From the NCBI RefSeq assembly GCF_009363615.1, contig NZ_CP045384.1:1920501-1984500 (forward strand): DNA of 64,000 bases, read 5' to 3'. Below, piece after piece: positions 19,801-28,696 of the stretch. This DNA is from Ruegeria sp. THAF33. Its GTDB lineage: Bacteria; Pseudomonadota; Alphaproteobacteria; Rhodobacterales; Rhodobacteraceae. How positions within the stretch are numbered: position 1 is the first letter of the stretch; each line of letters begins with the position of its first letter. Both the position numbers and the translations under genes were made by a program. Below the pieces are notes generated by a model. The model searched no databases. It had not been told where the DNA came from and saw only the letters and a program-made list of their open reading frames with translations.

Positions 19801-20665
19801 GCAGTTTGCGCTGATCAACCCGAACGAGCGAATTGCGGTGCTGACGGAATGGCTGGAAACCGGCCCGTTCGCCAACGCGATCAGCTGGGAATGGACCGGT
19901 GATCAGGAAGAACAGGAAGAATCCGGCGCCTTCCTGGTGAACGCGTTCATGGGCGCCCTGGGGCTGATGTTCGTGATCCTGCTGGCGCAGTTCAACTCGT
20001 TCTACAATTCGGTGCTCGTGCTGCTGGCAGTGGTTCTGTCCACCACCGGGGTTCTGATCGGCATGATCGTGATGGAACAGCCCTTCTCGATCATCATGAC
20101 CGGGACCGGCATCGTGGCCCTGGCCGGTATCGTGGTGAACAACAATATCGTTCTGATCGACACCTATCAGGAATACAGCAGCTATATGCCGAGGATCGAG
20201 GCGATCATCCGCACTGCGGAGTCCCGTATCCGCCCTGTGCTGCTGACCACGCTGACAACGATGGCCGGTCTGACGCCGATGATGTTCGGCCTATCGCTGG
20301 ACTTCATCAATGGCGGCTATTCCATCGACAGCCCCACCGCACTGTGGTGGAAACAGCTGGCCACGGCGGTGGTGTTTGGCCTGGGCATTGCAACTGTCCT
20401 GACGCTGATCGTGACGCCATCGCTTCTGGCCTTGCGGGTCTGGGTGACAACCTATGCGATTTGGCTCAGCCGAGTTCTGGCCCGTGTAACGGCAGGCCGG
20501 TCCAGCCAGATCGCGCAGGACATGGCGATAGGGCGCTCTGCCCGGCAGATGCAGGCCACTGAAATTGTGTGGGAGGACGACTCGCGTTTTGAAGGATCAG
20601 AACAGGACAGTCGATCAGATCAGTCTGGTCGCCCCTCTGGCCCGCCGCTGAAAGCTGCTGAATAA
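16877..20665 (+). CDS. RND efflux transporter permease, enlarged
   Basis: A 1262-residue AcrB-like proton-driven exporter. The first membrane helix (about 12-32) is followed by PGISAEDSENLLIKPMETEL, a typical porter-domain start. TM4-like GLILAVGMLVDGAIVVVEYADK carries the acidic proton-relay residues. The C-terminal half has its counterpart GIVALAGIVVNNNIVLIDTY. The protein is about 200 residues longer than AcrB. Part of the excess is an additional hydrophobic pair near residues 515-565 between the two halves, plus a Ser/Asp-rich cytoplasmic tail. No outer-membrane channel gene is adjacent. Confidence 0.93.
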   Translation: MTGIVAWAADRARMVLAFIAISLVIGGFAYVSLPKEGEPDIEIPALFVSVQFPGISAEDSENLLIKPMETELADLDGLKEMTSTAAENYAGVALEFDFGWDKTAIMADVRDAMNTAQADFPEGAEQYSLTEINFSEFPIVIVNLTGPVPERTMARVAKDLQDDLEALDSVLEAGIAGNRDEMLEVVIDPLRLEAYNVTADELINVVRNNNQLIAAGEVETAQGTFSVKIPSSFKTAQDVYGLPIKVNGDRVVTLGELAQINYTFEDREGTARFNGEPTVALQVVKRKGYNLIDTVAQVKETIAHAKTKWPPELQAAVDLGTSNDQSRIVGSMVSQLEGSVLTAIALVMIVVLASLGTRAALLVGFAIPTSFLLCFAFLAVMGVSISNIVMFGLILAVGMLVDGAIVVVEYADKRIKEGVGPMHAYVEAAQRMFWPIVSSTATTLCAFLPMLFWPGIPGEFMGMLPVTLIFVLSASLIVALIYLPVMGGVSGRLSRLFDRSSTWLRARTPWWVRVLMVPPSLYMIFLGAMQVLNPNYLLPGGSIAGALLFLFGAFAGSVTLSAAKIERAEEDHVHTADEHTFFGHVVRFLVGNPIMPIVSLLTVFTAVYFVAFVWFPQESRGVEFFVESEPEQATAYVRARGNLSLAEKDAMVLAAEEIIGSHPAVINVFAFAGEGGLNQNNGGAQAPADTVGRVQFEIIPWEDRPNISESALWGLFERHFVAPEYDGDFVIDELNAQLATIPGIIVEILPLEQGPASAKPVHLRIKGDGWEDLTSAAITAREVFDTTPGLIKTEDTLPLPGIDWQIDVDVAKAGRFGADVATVGAMVQLVTRGILLGEMRPDSNDEEIEIRVRLPEEDRVLSTLDTLKVRTPDGLVPLSNFVTRKPVAKLAEINRVDQQRYYDVKADVEPGLSKVVTEGPDGNQVRMAVMREVTEGYTPTGTVLNGTGGKSYELVQLTGAESVDQLRSAIEDGDAQFALINPNERIAVLTEWLETGPFANAISWEWTGDQEEQEESGAFLVNAFMGALGLMFVILLAQFNSFYNSVLVLLAVVLSTTGVLIGMIVMEQPFSIIMTGTGIVALAGIVVNNNIVLIDTYQEYSSYMPRIEAIIRTAESRIRPVLLTTLTTMAGLTPMMFGLSLDFINGGYSIDSPTALWWKQLATAVVFGLGIATVLTLIVTPSLLALRVWVTTYAIWLSRVLARVTAGRSSQIAQDMAIGRSARQMQATEIVWEDDSRFEGSEQDSRSDQSGRPSGPPLKAAE

Positions 20666-20671
20666 AGGAAG

Positions 20672-20696
20672 AGGACCGGTTTTCCCGGTCCTTTTT
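20672..20696 (+). terminator. Intrinsic terminator after RND operon
   Basis: Arms AGGACCGG (20672-20679) and CCGGTCCT (20685-20692) form an eight-base-pair stem with a five-base loop, followed by TTTTT. It sits between the convergent RND permease and DUF2147 genes. Confidence 0.85.
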
Positions 20697-20709
20697 CATT
20701 TGGCCATCA

Positions 20710-21108
20710 TCACAACCGGGACCACGTCTGATGCGCGCAAATCGCATGTTCGCATCCTTTGACCAGCAGCTTATCCCCCTGCAACGTCATCTGTGGCACC
20801 GCATCCACGTTGATCAGCGGGACCCAGAATTCGCCGCCGCCGTATTTTCCACCGCCTTCACCGACCACGTCCCAGAACAGTTTTTTGCCGATATTCGGTG
20901 TTTGGACTTCCTTGCCTGAAGCGTCATAGGCCGAAAGGATCCGACCGCAGAACTTATCTCCACACGCCGTGATTTTGATGTGCGAAATCAGGTTCTTGCG
21001 GTCAGGTTCAGTCTTCCAGACACCCACGATGGGATCTGCCACCACAATGACGGGCAGACAAATCGCGATCACAATAGACGATAGTCGTGATTTCAGTCGC
21101 TTCATCAT
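20710..21108 (-). CDS. DUF2147 exported protein
   Basis: About 132 residues from ATG 21108, chosen because it follows AGGGTG and opens a signal peptide (MKRLKSRLSSIVIAICLPVIVVA, cleavage near ADP). The mature part shows the DUF2147 pattern: VGVWKTEPDRKN, paired cysteines in ACGDKFCGRIL, and a C-terminal KGCEHAICAHQTWSR. Family members are small periplasmic lipocalin-like proteins of unknown function. Confidence 0.88.
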   Translation of the reverse strand: MMKRLKSRLSSIVIAICLPVIVVADPIVGVWKTEPDRKNLISHIKITACGDKFCGRILSAYDASGKEVQTPNIGKKLFWDVVGEGGGKYGGGEFWVPLINVDAVPQMTLQGDKLLVKGCEHAICAHQTWSRL

Positions 21109-21165
21109 GACAGGCACCCTCCCGGTTTGGTGCATTCTACTCTGTTTCGCCCCATGATTGGATCT

Positions 21166-22989
21166 TCAGGCCGCTTCCCCGTCCGATTGCTGCCGGTTCC
21201 ACAATTGGGCATACCGCCCCGACCGCGCCAGCAACTCGTCATGCGTGCCCTGTTCGATGACCTCGCCCGCTTCCAGAACCACGATCCGGTCCGCTTCGGC
21301 AATGGTGCTGAGGCGATGGGCAATAGTGATAACCGTACGACCCTCTCCTGCGCGCGCCAGCGCATCCTTGATGTCCTGCTCGGTATCCGTGTCCAGGGCC
21401 GAGGTCGCCTCGTCCAGCAACAGGATCGGCGGGTTCTTGAGCAAAGTCCGCGCGATGCCGACTCTTTGTTTTTCACCACCTGACAGTTTGAGCCCCCGTT
21501 CGCCGACCATAGTGTCATAGCCTTCGGGCAGCGAGGTGATGAAATCGTGAATTTGCGCAGCTCGGGCGGCGGCCTCGACCTCCTCCGGGGTGGCGTCGTC
21601 ACGGCCATAGGCAATGTTGTACCGGATGCTGTCGTTGAACAGTACCGTGTCCTGCGGCACAACGCCGATGGCCGCGTGCAGGCTGGTCTGCGTCACATCC
21701 CGCACATCCTGCCCGTCGATCTTCAAGGATCCTTTGGTCACATCGTAGAACCGGAACAGCAGCCGCCCGATGGTTGATTTTCCAGACCCGGTTGCCCCGA
21801 CGATGGCCACGGTCTGCCCGGCAGGAACGGTCAACGAAACACCTTTGAGGATCTCCCTTTCAGGGTCATAGCCGAAATGCACGTCTTCCAGCGTGACTTC
21901 GCCGCCATTCACCTTGAGGTTGGGCGCACAGGGTTTGTCGGTGACTTCGGCGGGTTGTTCAAGAAGATCGAACATCTGGCCCATATCGACCAACGACTGC
22001 CGGATTTCCCGATAGACCGTCCCCAGAAAGTTCAGCGGTACGGTGATCTGGATCATGTAGGCGTTGACCATGACGAAATCGCCCACTGTCAGGTTCCCGC
22101 TCTGAACCCCGATTGCAGCCAGAACCATCACACCGATCAGACCACAGGTGATCAGGAATGACTGGCCAAAATTCAGAAATGCCAGCGAATAAGCCGTTTT
22201 CAACGCCGCCCCGGCATAGGCTTTCATCGACACATCATATCGTTCAGCTTCGCGGGCTTCGGCATTGAAATACTTGACGGTTTCGAAATTCAGCAGGCTG
22301 TCGATGGCGCGCTGATTGGCTTCGGTGTCCTGATCGTTCATCTCGCGCCGAAGCTTCACCCGCCATTCGGTTACGGCAAATGTGAACCAGATATACAGGC
22401 CGATTGTGACGGCGACGACCACCAGATACCAGACATCGAACAGCCACATCAGGATGATCGCCACCAGCAGCAGTTCCAGGATCAGCGGCCCGATCGAGAA
22501 CAGCAGAAAGCGCAACAGGAACTCGACGCCCTTGACACCCCGTTCGATGATGCGGCTCAGCCCTCCGGTACGGCGGGACACGTGGTAACGCATCGAGAGG
22601 TTGTGAATATGCCGAAAGGTCTCGAGCGCCAACGCCCGCAGGGCCCTTTGCCCTACGGGCGCAAAGGCCGCATCCCGCAGTTGTTGGAAACCCACGGTCA
22701 GCATCCGCGCCACGCCATAGGCAACCGTCAGCCCGACCGCGCCCAGCGCCACCGGCGGCACGCCTTCACCTGCCAGGGCGTCAACTGCACCTTTGTAAAG
22801 GATCGGCGTATAGACCGCGATCAGCTTGGCCAGAACCAGCATGACCATAGCAATCACCACGCGGCGCTTTACCCATGGCTCATCCTGTGGCCAAAGATAG
22901 GGTGCCACTTTGCGGATCGTGCGCCAGCCCGAGCTTCGCTCGTCGCGTGGCACCGTATCGTCCGGGGTCATTGTAGGTGTTCGTCTCAT
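21166..22989 (-). CDS. Atm1-type ABC exporter (fused permease and ATPase)
   Basis: A half-transporter of about 607 residues. The membrane domain (about 20-330) has six helices and is closest in look to the Atm1/ABCB7/HMT1 class (MRYHVSRRTGGLSRIIERG, NFETVKYFNAEAREAERYD are hallmark stretches). The ATPase domain follows, with Walker A GATGSGKST, signature LSGGEKQRVGIAR and Walker B ILLLDEATSALDTD. Such homodimers export glutathione-linked sulfur or metal species. ATG 22989 is preferred over the GTG one codon upstream. Confidence 0.93.
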   Translation of the reverse strand: MRRTPTMTPDDTVPRDERSSGWRTIRKVAPYLWPQDEPWVKRRVVIAMVMLVLAKLIAVYTPILYKGAVDALAGEGVPPVALGAVGLTVAYGVARMLTVGFQQLRDAAFAPVGQRALRALALETFRHIHNLSMRYHVSRRTGGLSRIIERGVKGVEFLLRFLLFSIGPLILELLLVAIILMWLFDVWYLVVVAVTIGLYIWFTFAVTEWRVKLRREMNDQDTEANQRAIDSLLNFETVKYFNAEAREAERYDVSMKAYAGAALKTAYSLAFLNFGQSFLITCGLIGVMVLAAIGVQSGNLTVGDFVMVNAYMIQITVPLNFLGTVYREIRQSLVDMGQMFDLLEQPAEVTDKPCAPNLKVNGGEVTLEDVHFGYDPEREILKGVSLTVPAGQTVAIVGATGSGKSTIGRLLFRFYDVTKGSLKIDGQDVRDVTQTSLHAAIGVVPQDTVLFNDSIRYNIAYGRDDATPEEVEAAARAAQIHDFITSLPEGYDTMVGERGLKLSGGEKQRVGIARTLLKNPPILLLDEATSALDTDTEQDIKDALARAGEGRTVITIAHRLSTIAEADRIVVLEAGEVIEQGTHDELLARSGRYAQLWNRQQSDGEAA

Positions 22990-23047
22990 CACGTACCTTA
23001 ACTGCGGTCAGAGATTGACCCCGGCCCGATTGGGCCAAAGGCGATGC

Positions 23048-24421
23048 TTATTCAGGTATGGTGAAGACCTGCCCCGGATAGATCAGATCCGGATCGCGGA
23101 TCAGGTCGCGATTGGCCTCGAACAGCCGTACATACAGGACCCCGTCGCCAAACCGGTCGCGCGAGATGGCCCACAGCGTGTCGCCCCGTTGAACAGTAAC
23201 CGAACGGATGGCAGGTGCTTCGCCCTGCGCGTTGGCCTGGCTGGCCGCGACGGCGGCATCCAGTACTTCAACCGGCTCTCGCTTGAACGGCGTTTCGACC
23301 CGGCTCAGCACTGTCCCGTCCGTATTCACCGCGTCCACGCGCAGCGTGTAGACACCCGGATCAATCCCCTCCAGATCGCTGCGCCAGGATCCATCCTCTT
23401 TCGGGTCGAGATCGGCGATCAGACGATTGTTCAGGTACAGTCGAACGGCTGCACCGTCCTGCACACGTCCTGTCAACTGAACATTGCCGGTATCAGAATA
23501 TCCGATTGTATCCAGTGCGATCTGATCGGGGGGCGTATCCCGCACCACAGGCGGCTGCACCAGCTCAACCCCTTCTTCGCCGGACCGCAGCACCGCAATA
23601 TGCTGATCCGGTTCGGGTGTCTGCGGCGGCAAGTCGGCGGTTTGCGTTTCATTGGCCTCCGGCACGGTGGTTTCGGTTCCGGTCACGTCAGTTTCTGGCG
23701 CCGGAACTTCGGTCGTCGTTTCGGGCTCGACATCTGCATCGGCTGTCGCGATCGTGGCGTCTTCGGCATCGGCCGTCGTGTCCGGATCGGATGCCGGCGA
23801 TTCTTCAGTTACAGGCGCTTCTTCGACCGGCTTTGGCAATGCCGCAATCAGATAGTCGTCGGACTGTGTGATCCGTTCGCCATCCTTGCTTTGCAGGACC
23901 AACCCCTGAGCCGCGTCGCTGAACGGGATCGAAACGAATTCGGCAAACTGGCCGCTGCCGTCCACGGTAAAGCTGTGCAGGGGTTCGCCGTTCAGCAGCA
24001 CCTCGATCCGGCTGCCGGGCTCGGCATCGCCGGACAACAGCGCCGTGCCATCTGGCTCAACAAAAATCTGATCCAGCGCCGGAGGGGCCGCTGGCTGGGG
24101 CTCGGCATCATCCGTCTTGGCAACGGCAGTATCCGCGTCAGAGGCGTCGGCCGTTTCACTGGTGTCCTCGGCAGGCTCGGTCGTGGGCCCTTCATCCGCA
24201 GGAGCCGCCTTTTCAGCCACTTCCGGTTCCGAAACCTGCGCATCCTGCCCTACAGGTTCCGGGGCCACGGCAGAGGCGGTTTCCTGCGGGGCGCTCGGCT
24301 CGGGCGTTTTGGTGAAGACGCCGGACAGATACAATCCACCCGCGCCCAATATCGCAACAAGACCTGCAATCACCCCCCAGATGAAATTGCCCGAGCTTCC
24401 GTTTCCCGATTTGGCGTCCAT
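23048..24421 (-). CDS. LysM-domain membrane-anchored protein
   Basis: A 457-residue protein with a short cytoplasmic head, one membrane span (about 13-33, FIWGVIAGLVAILGAGGLYL) and a long acidic Pro/Ala/Glu/Thr-rich spacer (35-260) containing a short beta domain. A second Ig-like region follows (about 290-370). The C-terminal LysM motif is VQRGDTLWAISRDRFGDG...NRDLIRDPDLIYPGQVF (about 408-456). It probably binds peptidoglycan from the inner membrane. This architecture is common in Rhodobacterales; the precise role is unknown. Confidence 0.88.
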   Translation of the reverse strand: MDAKSGNGSSGNFIWGVIAGLVAILGAGGLYLSGVFTKTPEPSAPQETASAVAPEPVGQDAQVSEPEVAEKAAPADEGPTTEPAEDTSETADASDADTAVAKTDDAEPQPAAPPALDQIFVEPDGTALLSGDAEPGSRIEVLLNGEPLHSFTVDGSGQFAEFVSIPFSDAAQGLVLQSKDGERITQSDDYLIAALPKPVEEAPVTEESPASDPDTTADAEDATIATADADVEPETTTEVPAPETDVTGTETTVPEANETQTADLPPQTPEPDQHIAVLRSGEEGVELVQPPVVRDTPPDQIALDTIGYSDTGNVQLTGRVQDGAAVRLYLNNRLIADLDPKEDGSWRSDLEGIDPGVYTLRVDAVNTDGTVLSRVETPFKREPVEVLDAAVAASQANAQGEAPAIRSVTVQRGDTLWAISRDRFGDGVLYVRLFEANRDLIRDPDLIYPGQVFTIPE

Positions 24422-24548
24422 TATTTTCCTTTCACTCCACCGGGCAAAAGCTATGCGTTGAAAAGCTTTCCGACGGACAGTTGAGCCAATCTATCAATCC
24501 CGCTATCACGGGTCAAAACCCCTGACACAACCCCGGAGCCCCTCTTTG

Positions 24549-25100
24549 ATGTCTCAGAAATCAGTCTGTGTGTACTGCGGGTCACGCAATGGAGCCGAGA
24601 AAGCTTATTCTGAAACTGCACGGCAGTTCGGCAGCCTGCTGGCGCAGGAAGGCTGGCGGCTGGTCTACGGAGCCGGCGATGTCGGTTTGATGGGTGAAGT
24701 GGCCCGCGCCGCGCAGAATGCCGGTGGTGAAACTTTCGGCGTCATTCCGGTGCATCTGGTCAAGCGCGAGGTCGGAAAAACGGATCTGACCCATTTCGTG
24801 ATCACCGAGACAATGCACGAGCGCAAGAAGGTCATGATCATGAACGCCGACGCCGTCGTGGTTCTACCGGGCGGTCCGGGGTCGCTGGACGAGCTGTTCG
24901 AAGCGCTGACATGGCGCCAGCTTGGCCTGCATGACAAGCCAATCGTCGTGGTCAATGTGAACGGCTATTGGGACGCGTTGCACACATTGTTGGATCAGGT
25001 GATCGGGCAAGGCTTTGCCGACACGTCTTTGGCGGATTTCATCACCTGGGTTGAAGACGCCGATACAGCCATGATCGCCCTGCGGAACAAGCTGACTTGA
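24549..25100 (+). CDS. LOG-family nucleotide phosphoribohydrolase
   Basis: A 183-residue Rossmann-fold protein of the LOG/TIGR00730 family, which cleaves nucleoside 5'-monophosphates to base and ribose 5-phosphate (cytokinin-activating in plants, nucleotide turnover in bacteria). The motif PGGPGSLDELFE (about 112-123) carries the conserved Gly-Gly and Glu, and the N-terminal VCVYCGSRNG is typical. ATG 24549 is used. Upstream neighbours are unrelated, so the gene is likely monocistronic. Confidence 0.92.
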   Translation: MSQKSVCVYCGSRNGAEKAYSETARQFGSLLAQEGWRLVYGAGDVGLMGEVARAAQNAGGETFGVIPVHLVKREVGKTDLTHFVITETMHERKKVMIMNADAVVVLPGGPGSLDELFEALTWRQLGLHDKPIVVVNVNGYWDALHTLLDQVIGQGFADTSLADFITWVEDADTAMIALRNKLT

Positions 25101-25115
25101 GGATGGGAAACCGTA

Positions 25116-25134
25116 CGGGCGGTTGAACCGCCCG
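25116..25134. terminator. Strong hairpin between convergent genes
   Basis: CGGGCGGT and ACCGCCCG pair perfectly around a TGA loop. There is no long T-run, so it may be a weak terminator or a transcript-stabilising hairpin for the LOG gene (plus) and the host-attachment-like gene (minus). Confidence 0.45.
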
Positions 25135-25143
25135 CCGTATTGA

Positions 25144-25605
25144 TCAGGCCAGTCTGGCTTTGGGTTGCAGACTGTGGCGCACCACCTGTTCGACCTTGTG
25201 CAAAGGATGATTGGTCAGGGTCTTGTTAACCTCGGCCACGACCTTTCCCAGCACCTCGCTGTGCAACCGACGCCGCAACAGGCCCAAAACATGAGGGCTG
25301 GCCACCAGAACCAGCCTGTCATAGGCGCCTTTCAGCCCCTTGCGATTCAACAGGTTCGCCAGATCCTGCACAAACAGAGATTTTGCGTGCGCCTTCCACG
25401 TGGGTTCTTCAATTGCCGATTTCTGTTTTGGTCCGCCGTCGTTGCGACGACCTGCGCGGTCCGTCGGTTTTCCGGTCGGGCCGTCTTGTTCTTCGACAGC
25501 GACGACGACAAGGTTGGGATCGTCGGCATCGGTGATATTCTCCATCACCAGCGCTTTCTCTCCATCTGCAACAATAACCCAAGTTCCCTGTGTAAGTGCG
25601 ACCAT
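25144..25605 (-). CDS. Host attachment protein-like
   Basis: A 153-residue soluble protein of the bacterial 'host attachment' family, related to archaeal eRF1-type folds. Recognisable parts are an N-terminal strand WVIVADGEKALVMEN, a variable polar linker (about 40-70) and the C-terminal YDRLVLVASPHVLGLLRRRL segment. The family name comes from an Agrobacterium attachment phenotype, and the molecular role is not established. There is no signal peptide. Confidence 0.85.
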   Translation of the reverse strand: MVALTQGTWVIVADGEKALVMENITDADDPNLVVVAVEEQDGPTGKPTDRAGRRNDGGPKQKSAIEEPTWKAHAKSLFVQDLANLLNRKGLKGAYDRLVLVASPHVLGLLRRRLHSEVLGKVVAEVNKTLTNHPLHKVEQVVRHSLQPKARLA

Positions 25606-25823
25606 TGCGATCTCCTGATTAGGTTGTGTTCTGGGTATCCCTCGATCTGCCGGACATGCGGGGTTGTTGACGCACGAACAGTGCGCAGCCCGATCATTGT
25701 TTGACGTGATATGCAGTTTCTCCCTCTGCCCTACAGAGATGTGTACTGGAAAACAGCAAACAAGATACCGTCATGCAGAAAGGGCACGTATCGGCGGGTT
25801 TTCACCGGCTGGTCATCAACCCT

Positions 25824-26702
25824 TTAGGCGGACATCTCGACAACGGTGATTTCGGGCGTCACGCCCAGACGAACCGGCAGGATCGAGCAGCCGATACCGC
25901 CCGAAACGACCAGATCGCGCCCATCTTCGCGTACATGGCCATAGGCATAGCGATTGCCGAATTTCGATGGCACCACAGGCGACCAGCCGAACAGGCGAAC
26001 CTGGCCACCATGTGTGTGCCCTGAAAGGGTCAAGGCCACCCGACTGGGCACAGTGGGAAACACATCGGGCTCATGCGCCATCATCACAACCGGAGCGTCA
26101 TCGGTGATCTGCGCCAGAGTACCTTCCAGGTCGTCCAATCCTTGCGGCTTGCCATTGCGCCAGATCGCCAGCTGATCCTCGAGCCCGGCCAGCCAGATGC
26201 CCAGAGCTTCGAGTTTGATCGCGGCATTGGACAACACCGAAATGCCGTTCTGTTCCAGAGTTTCGGCATAGCGATTGGGCCCGGACCCGCGCCGCTGAGC
26301 CGACCTGTCATCCCACCAGTCGTGATTGCCCAGAACGGCAAAGACACCATTTTTTGCCTCAAGCCCGGCAAGCACAGGGGCCAGGTCCTGCATCTTGACC
26401 GTGTCCGAGACACCTTTGTGGCTTGCAAAGAAATCACCCAACAGCAGGATCACGTCCGGAGCCAGCGCATTGGTTCGACGGACCACCTGCTTTACGCGGT
26501 TCAGGCCGACATAGGGCTCGCCCACATGCATATCGGACAGTACGGCGATTCTGAGCGGCGGCGCTGTCCAGTCGTCCCGCTGAATGCGCCATTTGCGCAC
26601 GCGCAACCGAACCGCGGGTTCAATGATGAACCCGTAGGCGGCCGTGACAAGGCCTGCCAGCGTCACCGCCAGCAGGCCCCTTATAAACCGACGTCGGTTC
26701 AA
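25824..26702 (-). CDS. YkuE-like metallophosphoesterase
   Basis: A 292-residue calcineurin-type phosphoesterase. The N-terminus MNRRRFIRGLLAVT plus a hydrophobic run looks like a Tat signal or membrane anchor. The metal-binding series is complete: SDMH, LLGDF, LGNHDWWDD, MAHEPD and SGHTHGGQ. The only reasonable start is TTG at 26702, four bases after the sodB stop, suggesting coupling to sodB. Homologues act on cell-envelope lipids or nucleotides; the substrate is unknown. Confidence 0.88.
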   Translation of the reverse strand: MNRRRFIRGLLAVTLAGLVTAAYGFIIEPAVRLRVRKWRIQRDDWTAPPLRIAVLSDMHVGEPYVGLNRVKQVVRRTNALAPDVILLLGDFFASHKGVSDTVKMQDLAPVLAGLEAKNGVFAVLGNHDWWDDRSAQRRGSGPNRYAETLEQNGISVLSNAAIKLEALGIWLAGLEDQLAIWRNGKPQGLDDLEGTLAQITDDAPVVMMAHEPDVFPTVPSRVALTLSGHTHGGQVRLFGWSPVVPSKFGNRYAYGHVREDGRDLVVSGGIGCSILPVRLGVTPEITVVEMSA

Positions 26703-26706
26703 TACG

Positions 26707-27306
26707 TTACATCCGCGATGCGACGTTTTCCCAGTTCACCAGATTGTCGAGGAAGTTCGACAGGTAGGCTGGACGCTTGTTGCGAAAATCGATGTAGTAG
26801 GAGTGCTCCCAAACATCGCAACCCAGCAGCGCGGTTTGACCAAAGCACAGTGGGTTCACGCCATTCTCGGTCTTTGTGACGGCCAGCGAGCCATCGGCGT
26901 TCTTGACCAGCCACGCCCAGCCTGAACCGAACTGACCCGCACCGGCGGCACTGAATTGCGACTTGAATTCATCTACCGAACCGAAGTTCTCGACCAGAGC
27001 CTTTTCCAGCTCGCCCGGCATGGCGCTGTCGCCCGGCCCCATCATTTCCCAGAACTGGTTGTGGTTCCACAACTGGCTGATGTTGTTGAAGATACCGTTT
27101 TGTGCCACGGCGTTTGCGTCGTAAGTACCAACGATGATCTCTTCCAGCGACTTGCCGTCCCATTCGGTGCCGGCGATCAGCTTGTTGCCGTTATCGACAT
27201 AGGCCTTGTGGTGCAGGTCGTGGTGATATTCCAACGTTTCCGCGGACATACCCTTGGCTGCCAGCGCGTCATGTGCATAAGGAAGATCAGGAAGTTCAAA
27301 AGCCAT
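26707..27306 (-). CDS. sodB: Superoxide dismutase (Fe/Mn family)
   Basis: A 199-residue Fe- or Mn-dependent superoxide dismutase with four metal ligands: His in TLEYHHDLHHKAYVDN, His in NHNQFWEMM, and Asp and His in DVWEHSYYIDFRNKR. The glycine-rich AAGAGQFGSGWAWLV and the N-terminal MAFELPDLPYAHDAL favour the iron (SodB) type. Metal choice cannot be proved from sequence. Confidence 0.95.
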   Translation of the reverse strand: MAFELPDLPYAHDALAAKGMSAETLEYHHDLHHKAYVDNGNKLIAGTEWDGKSLEEIIVGTYDANAVAQNGIFNNISQLWNHNQFWEMMGPGDSAMPGELEKALVENFGSVDEFKSQFSAAGAGQFGSGWAWLVKNADGSLAVTKTENGVNPLCFGQTALLGCDVWEHSYYIDFRNKRPAYLSNFLDNLVNWENVASRM

Positions 27307-27406
27307 GTCGGCCCCCTGTTTAAATGTAAGTTGCGGTTCCCAAGGTTAAATGCTTTGGCAACCGCCGCAGGTCAAGGGGCGTGGCAAGAAAACCCGGAGG
27401 CAGGCG

Positions 27407-28168
27407 ATGCTGACACAGGCGCGCAAGGTGTTCTATCGCGCCCGCGGATATTATGCGGGCAATCTGAACGGCGAGCCGTTTCGTCTGGATCCGTACCATT
27501 CGAAATTCTGGCGCAAAGCCACTGCGGGCGCTTGGGAACCTGAAACATTTGCGGTTCTTGACAGGTTCCTGTCCCCGCAAAGCGACTATCTGGACATCGG
27601 CGCGTGGATTGGCCCGACGGTGCTGTACGGTGCGCGAAGGGCACGGCATGTCTGGTGTTTTGAGCCTGACCCGACCGCGTTTCGGCATCTGGCATGGAAT
27701 CTTGATCTGAACGACGTTCAGAACGTTTCGGCATTCGGGGTCGCCCTGTCAGATCGATTTGGTGTGGCACGCATGGCCTCTGTGCGCGGTGAACCCGGGG
27801 ATTCTACCAGTTCGCTTCTGCACGACGGGGCGCATGGGTCTGACGCGCTGACGATCGCCTGGGACCAATTCGAAAAAACAAACGACCTGTCTCGGGTTTC
27901 GCTGGTCAAAATGGACATCGAGGGCGCGGAATTCATTGTTGCCCCCACTTTGTCCGCATGGCTGAAGAAACGCCGCCCCGCCCTTCTTCTGTCTCTTCAT
28001 GCGCCTCTGCTTCCGGAAGACCAGAGGCACGAACGTGTCACCGCGTTGATGGATGAACTGGGTTATTACGCAAAGCTGTCGGATGACAAGGCGCAGCCTC
28101 TAAAGGTTTCGGACTTGCTGACCGAAGACGGCCTGAGCCGTTTTCACACCGTTCTCTTGCATGAGTAG
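27407..28168 (+). CDS. FkbM-family methyltransferase
   Basis: A SAM-dependent methyltransferase of about 253 residues. I start it at ATG 27407, which has a CGGAGG ribosome site nearby; a TTG 57 bases upstream is less likely. The SAM-binding motif is DYLDIGAWIGPTVLYGAR. The FkbM hallmark is VSLVKMDIEGAEFIVAPTL. Members methylate sugars, polyketides or glycans. It stands alone between sodB and a small exported protein, with no glycan genes nearby. Confidence 0.85.
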   Translation: MLTQARKVFYRARGYYAGNLNGEPFRLDPYHSKFWRKATAGAWEPETFAVLDRFLSPQSDYLDIGAWIGPTVLYGARRARHVWCFEPDPTAFRHLAWNLDLNDVQNVSAFGVALSDRFGVARMASVRGEPGDSTSSLLHDGAHGSDALTIAWDQFEKTNDLSRVSLVKMDIEGAEFIVAPTLSAWLKKRRPALLLSLHAPLLPEDQRHERVTALMDELGYYAKLSDDKAQPLKVSDLLTEDGLSRFHTVLLHE

Positions 28169-28270
28169 AACGTCTGGCGCTTTTTTCTTCGTTCACGTGA
28201 GGTCCCGCTTGCGGCATTGAGGTGTATCAGTTTGAGTGCACTTACAAAGAATCATACCCAAGTGGATAGA

Positions 28271-28663
28271 ATGAAAAGACTTTTACCGATCGCAGTCGCC
28301 GCATGGCTTGCACAAACCGCTGCGGCAGAAACGGTTACCTATCATTGCAAGATGACCAAACAGGACGCCCATGGCTGGATTGCGCCAGAGTATGCGTTCC
28401 GGATCGACCCCGCCGCATCTTCGGCGATGGCCGCAACGTCGTACCAGGATTGGGCCAAGGCAAAATTCAAAGACCGCGGCGCCAAAGGATATCGTATTAT
28501 CTGGAATCTTGATCAAAAAATGGTTGCCGGCGGCAATGTCCGCGTTCGATATCAGGCGAACCTGAAAACAACCGACAATACAATCGCCGTTCGCATGGCG
28601 TTCGTTCAGGGAAATTTCGCCAACAAACCTTTCGGAGTCGGGACCTGTTCGACAGTCAAGTAA
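28271..28663 (+). CDS. Small exported hypothetical protein
   Basis: 130 residues from ATG 28271; the signal peptide MKRLLPIAVAAWLAQTAAA is cleaved before ETV. The mature protein has two cysteines (YHCKM near the N-terminus, GTCSTV at the C-terminus) that could form a disulfide. No family is recognised. It is a single gene closed by the terminator at 28669. Confidence 0.78.
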   Translation: MKRLLPIAVAAWLAQTAAAETVTYHCKMTKQDAHGWIAPEYAFRIDPAASSAMAATSYQDWAKAKFKDRGAKGYRIIWNLDQKMVAGGNVRVRYQANLKTTDNTIAVRMAFVQGNFANKPFGVGTCSTVK

Positions 28664-28668
28664 GAAAA

Positions 28669-28695
28669 AGCCCCGGATGAACCGGGGCTTTTTTG
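28669..28695. terminator. Bidirectional intrinsic terminator
   Basis: Arms AGCCCCGG (28669-28676) and CCGGGGCT (28682-28689) have a five-base loop, flanked by an A-run on the left and TTTTTT on the right, so it can serve both the small exported gene (plus) and soxG (minus). Confidence 0.9.
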
Positions 28696-28696
28696 T

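Noticed and set aside
22910..24484. Long plus-strand frame opposite the LysM gene
   Set aside because: Mirror of the Ala/Glu/Thr-rich spacer; no ribosome site or domain.
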